This document shows, piece after piece, positions 16,339-20,748 of a stretch of DNA of 20,748 nucleotides. The translations under genes and the position numbers were made by a program. Below the pieces are notes generated by a model. The model was not told the origin of the DNA, ran no database searches, and was given only the letters and a program-made list of their open reading frames with translations. Source of the DNA: Solobacterium sp. GTDB taxonomy: Bacteria; Bacillota_I; Bacilli_A; Erysipelotrichales; Erysipelotrichaceae. The DNA lies in contig JAEEYJ010000173.1 in assembly GCA_016291725.1 (NCBI GenBank), positions 1 through 20,748 on the forward strand, in the 5' to 3' direction. The first letter of the stretch is position 1. Every line of letters begins with the position of its first letter.

Positions 16339-17778
16339 ATGGAATTCGATCTGACTAAAAGAATCAACTACTACTTCAACGAACTGGCAATGATTCCCCG
16401 GGCATCCCGCAATGAAAAGGCAGCCAGCGATTATATCGTTGCGTTTGCCAAAGCGCACAACCTGCCCTGGAAACAGGACCATGTCTGGAATGTTCTCGTG
16501 GATAAACCTGCTTCCCCGGGCTATGAAAACGCGGAACCTGTCATTCTTCAGGCACACCTGGATATGGTCTGTGAGAAGACGGCGGATGCGGACCACAACT
16601 TCGATACCGACCCGCTGAACCTGTACGTCGATGAGGAAGGCTGGCTGCGCGCCAAGGGTACAACCCTGGGCTGTGACGATGGATACGGCGTGGCGTACAT
16701 GCTGGCGATTCTGGAAGACGATACACTGGCTCATCCTCCGCTGGAATGCATGTTCACCACGATGGAAGAGATCGGACTTCTCGGCGCAAGAGAGCTGAAG
16801 GAAGAAGACCTGCATGGAAAAAGGCTGATCAACCTGGACGGCGGCGGAGAGGTTATTACGACGGTCAGCTGTGCCGGCGGCGCAACAATGGTTGTCAGAA
16901 AGGATCTGGCCTATACAGCCAATGAAGACCCTGGCTACCTGCTTGGAATCCGTGGACTGACAGGCGGTCATTCCGGCGGAAACATCCACCTGGAGAAAGG
17001 CAACGCAATCACCCTGGCAGCACGCGTGCTGTATGAACTGAAAAAGAACGGCATTGATCTGACCATCTCTGACTGCAACGGCGGTCAGAAATTCAACGCG
17101 ATTCCCCGTGAAGCGACTGTCATCTTCACATCACCGGACGATCCGGCAAAGATCAAATCCTGCGTGGACCGGATGGAAGCCTGCATCAAGGAAGAGCTTG
17201 AATTCAGTGACGGTGGATTCTTCATTGAATTCAAGGATGCCGGTACACCTGAGAAAAAACTGGACCGGACCATGAGCGACCGGATCATCGATTACTTCTT
17301 CCTCGTGCCGGATGGCTTCCAGCACCGTTCCATGGTGATTGACGGCCTGACAACCGCGTCCTTGAATATGGGCACCTTCTTCATCGAGGACGGCAAGCTC
17401 GAATGCCGCAACCTGATCCGTACCGCCATCGCATCCCAGACGGATGAACTGTTCGACAAAGCGCAGCGCCTCGGTGAAATCTGCGGGCTGGACGTTGTAC
17501 TGGAAGATCGTTTCCCTGGCTGGAATTATTCCAAAGTCTCCCCGCTGCGTGAGAAACTGAAGGAAGTACTGGCTGCCAGAGGTACAGAAATCACCGAGGA
17601 AGCAACCCACGGTGGTCTGGAAGTCAGTTTCTTCAAGGGACTGGTTCCCGATCTGGACATCATTACCTACGGACCGGTCGCCTATGGTGCACATACACCG
17701 GAAGAGCGTCTGGACCTGGCTTCCTTTGCCCGGGCATACGATAATCTCTGTGCATTGCTTGCAGCGCTGACAGAGTAA
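16339..17778 (+). CDS. pepD: PepD-like aminoacyl-histidine dipeptidase (peptidase family M20)
   Basis: The 479-aa cytosolic di-zinc peptidase is of the Xaa-His dipeptidase branch of M20. Metal and catalytic motifs seen: QAHLDMVCEK (His73, Asp75), GTTLGCDDGYG (Asp113/Asp114), TMEEIGLLGA (Glu143/Glu144), INLDGGGE (Asp167) and GAHTPEERL (His452). GLTGGHSGGNI marks the dimerisation domain. The stretch LDGGGE replaces the LDSE/LDTE-type sequence of E. coli PepD; the metal-binding Asp itself is kept. Length fits PepD (about 485). AAGGAG precedes the ATG at a good distance. It is monocistronic, divergent from the glycosyltransferase-RecX operon and ended by its own terminator. Exact dipeptide preference cannot be read from sequence. 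Confidence 0.92.
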   Translation: MEFDLTKRINYYFNELAMIPRASRNEKAASDYIVAFAKAHNLPWKQDHVWNVLVDKPASPGYENAEPVILQAHLDMVCEKTADADHNFDTDPLNLYVDEEGWLRAKGTTLGCDDGYGVAYMLAILEDDTLAHPPLECMFTTMEEIGLLGARELKEEDLHGKRLINLDGGGEVITTVSCAGGATMVVRKDLAYTANEDPGYLLGIRGLTGGHSGGNIHLEKGNAITLAARVLYELKKNGIDLTISDCNGGQKFNAIPREATVIFTSPDDPAKIKSCVDRMEACIKEELEFSDGGFFIEFKDAGTPEKKLDRTMSDRIIDYFFLVPDGFQHRSMVIDGLTTASLNMGTFFIEDGKLECRNLIRTAIASQTDELFDKAQRLGEICGLDVVLEDRFPGWNYSKVSPLREKLKEVLAARGTEITEEATHGGLEVSFFKGLVPDLDIITYGPVAYGAHTPEERLDLASFARAYDNLCALLAALTE

Positions 17779-17782
17779 AAAC

Positions 17783-17808
17783 AAGAGGAGTCAATCTCCT
17801 CTTTTTTT
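17783..17808 (+). terminator. Intrinsic terminator after the dipeptidase
   Basis: AAGAGGAG (17783-17790) pairs with CTCCTCTT (17796-17803) around TCAAT, and an uninterrupted T-run covers 17802-17808. It begins 5 bp after the stop codon. Confidence 0.92.
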
Positions 17809-17816
17809 GATATACT
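17788..17816 (+). promoter_or_regulatory. Candidate extended -10 promoter of the DUF1846 gene
   Basis: TGATATACT (hexamer TATACT at 17811-17816) is an extended -10, 23 bp before the ATG at 17839. The weak -35 GAGTCA at 17788-17793 lies in the terminator hairpin of the preceding gene, and the TG of the extended -10 begins at the last T of the terminator T-run. Confidence 0.5.
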
Positions 17817-17838
17817 GAATCGCAGGGGGTTTCTGTTT

Positions 17839-19326
17839 ATGTTAAGAAAGGCATTTGATTCAGAGAAGTACCTGGCACTGCAGCGTGACAAAATCCTGGA
17901 GCGGATCAACATGTTCGAAGGCAAGCTCTATCTTGAATTCGGCGGCAAGATCTTTGAAGATTTCCACGCTGCAAGAGTACTGCCGGGCTATGAACCCAAT
18001 AACAAGATCAAGCTCCTGACCGAAATGGGCGACAAAGTGGAAATGATCATCTGCATCAATGCCCGCAATATTGAACAGAACAAAGTCCGCGCTGACCTGG
18101 GCATCAGCTATGACGATGAGGTCTACCGCCTCATCGATGCCTTCCGTTCCCTCAGCCTGTACGTCGGTGCAGTTGTCATCACCCAGTATAACGGACAGTC
18201 CAGTGTGGATCCTTTCCGCCGTAAGCTGGCTGAATCCGGTATCCGCAGCTACCTGCACTATCCGATTCCCGGCTATCCCGCTGATGTAGACTTCATCGTC
18301 TCCAAGGAAGGCCTTGGCAAGAACGAATATGTCGAAACCAGCCGCAAGCTGATCGTCGTAACCGCACCGGGACCCGGTTCCGGAAAGATGGCAACCTGCA
18401 TCTCCCAGATGTACCATGACCAGCTGCATGGAATCAAATCCGGATACGCTAAGTTTGAAACCTTCCCGGTCTGGAACCTGCCGCTGAGGCATCCTGTCAA
18501 TCTGGCCTATGAAGCGGCAACGGCAGACCTGAACGATGTCAATATGATTGATCCCTTCCATCTGGAAGCCTACGGTACAACAGCGGTCAATTACAACCGT
18601 GACGTAGATATCTTCCCGGTACTGAACCGGATGATTGAACGGATCATGTCGGTATCCCCGTACAAATCACCTACAGATATGGGTGTCAACCTGGTCGGTT
18701 TCTGCATCACCGATGATGATGCCGCTGTTGAAGCAGCGAAAAGAGAAATCATCAGGCGCTATTATAACGCACTCGTAGACCTGCGCTCCCAGCGGGTCAA
18801 TGAAAATACCGTCAGCAAAATCCAGCTGCTGATGAATGACCTTGGCATATCCCCCAATGACCGCGCTGCGGCTGTAGCAGCCAGGAACAAAGCCGAACTG
18901 ACCGGTGCTCCCGCACTGGCTCTGGAACTGACGGACGGCCGGATCATCACCGGCAAGACTTCTTCCCTCTTCGGTCCATCAGCTGCGGTCATCGTCAACG
19001 CCATCAAAGCACTGGCGCATATCGACAAGCAGACTTTGCTGATTGATCCGGAGTACGTCATACCGATCCAGCATCTGAAGATCAACAATCTGGGTAATCA
19101 CAATCCTCGGCTGCATTCCGATGAGCTGCTCATCGCACTGGCCCTGACAGCCCAGACCAATCCGAACACAGCGCTTGCCATGAGCAAGCTCTCAGACCTG
19201 CAGGGAGCGGAAGGTCATTCCACGGTAATCCTGCCGGAGGAAGATGCTTCAGTATTCCGGAAGCTGGGCGTCAACATCACCTGCGATCCGGTATACCAGC
19301 AGAAAAAGATGTATCACAGAAAATAA
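17839..19326 (+). CDS. DUF1846 / UPF0371 family protein of unknown function
   Basis: The 495-aa protein is a full-length member of the DUF1846 (UPF0371) family found in many Gram-positive bacteria. Recognisable stretches are the start [47 protein letters not shown] (31-51), a glycine-rich loop [13 protein letters not shown] (175-187) that resembles a nucleotide-binding loop, [25 protein letters not shown], and [25 protein letters not shown]. No signal peptide or membrane segment is seen, so it should be cytosolic. No biochemical function is firmly known to me. The ATG follows a GGGGG ribosome binding site. It is monocistronic, flanked by terminators on both sides, and convergent with lplA, so the context does not suggest a pathway. 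Confidence 0.92.
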   Translation: MLRKAFDSEKYLALQRDKILERINMFEGKLYLEFGGKIFEDFHAARVLPGYEPNNKIKLLTEMGDKVEMIICINARNIEQNKVRADLGISYDDEVYRLIDAFRSLSLYVGAVVITQYNGQSSVDPFRRKLAESGIRSYLHYPIPGYPADVDFIVSKEGLGKNEYVETSRKLIVVTAPGPGSGKMATCISQMYHDQLHGIKSGYAKFETFPVWNLPLRHPVNLAYEAATADLNDVNMIDPFHLEAYGTTAVNYNRDVDIFPVLNRMIERIMSVSPYKSPTDMGVNLVGFCITDDDAAVEAAKREIIRRYYNALVDLRSQRVNENTVSKIQLLMNDLGISPNDRAAAVAARNKAELTGAPALALELTDGRIITGKTSSLFGPSAAVIVNAIKALAHIDKQTLLIDPEYVIPIQHLKINNLGNHNPRLHSDELLIALALTAQTNPNTALAMSKLSDLQGAEGHSTVILPEEDASVFRKLGVNITCDPVYQQKKMYHRK

Positions 19327-19327
19327 A

Positions 19328-19353
19328 AAACGGTTCATTGAACCGTTTCTTTT
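19328..19353. terminator. Bidirectional terminator overlapping the lplA 3' end
   Basis: AAACGGTTC (19328-19336) pairs with GAACCGTTT (19340-19348) around ATT. TTTCTTTT follows on the plus strand for the DUF1846 gene, and TTTTTTATTT on the minus strand for lplA. The last codons and the stop codon of lplA (19335-19337) form part of the hairpin. Confidence 0.88.
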
Positions 19354-20222
19354 ATGATCCTGCCGATCCTGTCTTCATCAAACAGTATTCCTGTCAGCTG
19401 CTCTTCCAGCGCCGATGTATCTACCACCTGAAGATCATCCGTGGATACAGAGACCTGTTCGATCCTGCCGGAGTGCACATCCGCACTCACACGGTACAGA
19501 GAACCGTGGATACGGTACTCTAGGAGTACATCGAACTTCGGCGACTGCTCCAGCAGCCATTTTTCCGAAGCCAGCACCGTACGCAGATCCTGCGCAGCCT
19601 CCCCCGGCCACGGTATTTCTTCCGAAGGGAACAGCTGCAGGAAGCGCTGGATCATTCCCTCCACTGTCAGTTCACTGGAGAGTGCATTCAGATTCATCAC
19701 TCTGCTGCGCACTGAATCAATGCCATGCGACTGCATCTTCAGCACAGACGGCGTGAGTACCCGTTCCAGCTTGTCCAGGTCAACATTAATCATTAATGTT
19801 CCGTGGTACAGGTGAACGCCCTCATCCATCAATGACGCGGTTCCTGAGAATTTCCTGTCACCGATCAGAAGATCATTCCGTTCATTCCGCAGTGCGGGAA
19901 TGCCGAAGGACTGCAGAGTGTCCTGGATCATCCTGATGATTGTTACCGGACTGTCTTCCTGCGTAATCCAGGTGTAGTTGAGATTCCCCCGGTCCTGCCA
20001 TACCGCACCTCCGCCGGTATACCGACGGCACAGGACAGCCTGTTCTTCCTTCAAGGCTGTATGATCGGTTTCCAGCCAGGCGTTCTGATTGCGACCGATT
20101 ACAGCACAGGGATCATTCACCCAGAGGAACACCAGTTCCTCTCCGCTGTAATGATCGAACAGGTACCGTTCCACTGCGATATTCAGATACGGATCATGGA
20201 CCGGGGAAACCAGGTGTTTCAT
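19335..20222 (-). CDS. lplA: Lipoate-protein ligase LplA
   Basis: The 295-aa cytosolic enzyme activates lipoate with ATP and attaches it to lysines of E2 and GcvH-type proteins. Motifs: start MKHLVSPVHDPYLNIAVERYL, CRRYTGGGAVWQDRGNLNYTW (65-85), the catalytic-type lysine in GDRKFSG (Lys124), and YHGTLMINVDLDKLERVL (139-156). The C-terminal accessory domain is present but short, so the protein is smaller than E. coli or Listeria LplA (about 330-338). The frame is open to 20267, inside the upstream gene; the ATG at 20222 is chosen because it gives the family N-terminus. It starts one base after the dihydrolipoamide dehydrogenase stop with no strong ribosome binding site, suggesting coupled translation. 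Its stop lies in the terminator hairpin. Confidence 0.93.
   Translation of the reverse strand: MKHLVSPVHDPYLNIAVERYLFDHYSGEELVFLWVNDPCAVIGRNQNAWLETDHTALKEEQAVLCRRYTGGGAVWQDRGNLNYTWITQEDSPVTIIRMIQDTLQSFGIPALRNERNDLLIGDRKFSGTASLMDEGVHLYHGTLMINVDLDKLERVLTPSVLKMQSHGIDSVRSRVMNLNALSSELTVEGMIQRFLQLFPSEEIPWPGEAAQDLRTVLASEKWLLEQSPKFDVLLEYRIHGSLYRVSADVHSGRIEQVSVSTDDLQVVDTSALEEQLTGILFDEDRIGRIIKETVQ
19782..19800. repeat. Perfect 19-bp palindrome inside lplA
   Basis: AACATTAAT and ATTAATGTT are perfect inverted arms around a single C. They encode the conserved TLMINV part of the lplA active-site region, so coding constraint explains some of it, but the choice of TTA for leucine is unusual in a gene that mostly uses CTG. 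Confidence 0.5.
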
Positions 20223-20223
20223 A

Positions 20224-20748
20224 TTATTGGTGCAGTGTGCCGATTCCAAGGCCCATCGCTGCTTCATGCAGCGCTTCTCCGGTAGTCGGGTGAGCGAAGA
20301 TGGTTTCCCTCAGTTCCTCATCACTGAGACCGTTCTGAATGGCTACCGTAGCCGCAGCGATGATGACAGACGCATCCGGACCGATCACTGAACAGCCGAT
20401 CAGCTTATTGTTCTCATCCTTGATCAGCTTGACATAGCCTTCCGTCTCATGCAGTGAGACGGCCTTACCGTTTCCGGCAAAATCGAATCTGCCGACTGTA
20501 AAGGGTTTCCCTGCTGCTTTGAGCTCATCTTCACCGAAGCCCACACTGGCCACTTCCGGTGAAGTGAAAACAGCACTGGGTACGTTCCTTCTGTCAAACG
20601 TTTTGTCTTCGCCGAAGATATTGTCAACGGCAACCATGCCCTGATGGCTGGCGGCGTGTGCCAGCTGGATCAGGTTGTTGACGTCGCCGATTGCGTAGAT
20701 GTGTTCAACATTTGTGCGCATGTGCTCATCAACATGGATGCCGCGGCC
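20224..20748 (-). CDS. lpdA: Dihydrolipoamide dehydrogenase (E3), C-terminal part, N-terminus off window
   Basis: The frame is open to the right edge and gives the last 174 residues of a pyridine nucleotide-disulfide oxidoreductase. It starts in the end of the FAD/NAD region (GRGIHVDEHMRTNVEHIYAIGDV, with the flavin-contacting GD) and continues with the dimerisation domain: PSAVFTSPEVASVGF, GYVKLIKDENNKLIGCSVIGP, and the active-site His-Glu pair in FAHPTTGE, where lipoamide dehydrogenases usually have HAHPTLSE. The family reoxidises dihydrolipoyl groups of 2-oxoacid dehydrogenase complexes with NAD. The lipoate ligase directly downstream supports the E3 role over glutathione- or mercury-type relatives. 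The redox CxxxxC motif lies outside the window. Confidence 0.92.
   Translation of the reverse strand, partial: GRGIHVDEHMRTNVEHIYAIGDVNNLIQLAHAASHQGMVAVDNIFGEDKTFDRRNVPSAVFTSPEVASVGFGEDELKAAGKPFTVGRFDFAGNGKAVSLHETEGYVKLIKDENNKLIGCSVIGPDASVIIAAATVAIQNGLSDEELRETIFAHPTTGEALHEAAMGLGIGTLHQ

Noticed and set aside
15994..16989. Minus-strand open frame of 331 codons opposite the dipeptidase and reaching into the glycosyltransferase start
   Set aside because: It is antisense to PepD, crosses the divergent promoter region and has no domain signature.
20223..20267. 15-residue N-terminal extension of LplA starting inside the dehydrogenase gene
   Set aside because: A GGAG-like site precedes it, but the conserved LplA N-terminus begins at the ATG at 20222.
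1..20748. Search for mobile elements, CRISPR arrays, prophage, toxin-antitoxin or defence genes
   Set aside because: No transposase, integrase, regularly spaced repeat or defence domain was seen; all genes belong to ordinary housekeeping families.

Overview
The window looks like a stretch of core chromosome from a low-to-mid GC Gram-positive bacterium (Bacillota). My best guess is a class near Erysipelotrichia. The evidence is a SufCDSUB iron-sulfur operon with SufU, the MurT/GatD pair that amidates lipid II, PrsA-like foldases next to a HIT gene, a YhaM nuclease, a CpoA-like glycolipid glycosyltransferase and AGGAGG-type ribosome binding sites. Taxonomy is an inference from gene content. I see no mobile element, CRISPR array, rRNA or tRNA, and no gene-free gap longer than about 200 bp.

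Layout. (1) 1-3062, minus strand: priA followed by an overlapping rsmB that runs off the left edge. (2) 3133-3936, plus: proC, divergent from priA. (3) 8700-3976, minus: the suf operon sufC-sufD-sufS-sufU-sufB, with genes touching or overlapping, a good promoter before sufC, and a bidirectional terminator shared with proC. (4) 8856-11150, plus: a membrane-anchored parvulin-like protein, a SurA-N-like lipoprotein and a HIT protein, from a promoter whose -10 lies in a perfect inverted repeat. (5) 16145-11179, minus: a glycosyltransferase-RecX fusion, yhaM, murT and gatD, all touching or overlapping. (6) 16339-17778, plus: a PepD-like M20 dipeptidase. (7) 17839-19326, plus: a DUF1846 protein. (8) 20748-19335, minus: the C-terminal part of a dihydrolipoamide dehydrogenase followed by a lipoate-protein ligase.

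How the genes work together. SufS and SufU mobilise sulfur, SufBCD assembles Fe-S clusters. MurT/GatD amidates lipid II glutamate and the GT4 domain probably makes membrane glycolipid, so the 16145-11179 operon leans towards the cell envelope, with RecX and YhaM adding recombination control and RNA/DNA trimming. The two exported foldase-like proteins are likely extracytoplasmic chaperones. LplA lipoylates the complexes whose E3 component is the neighbouring dihydrolipoamide dehydrogenase.

No clearly new multi-gene system is visible. The most unusual item is one uninterrupted reading frame that joins a complete GT4 glycosyltransferase to a complete RecX. Second-rank items are the inverted repeats over the sufC and parvulin promoters, a MurT zinc ribbon with one cysteine replaced, a short SufD, and a parvulin domain that appears to lack both usual histidines.
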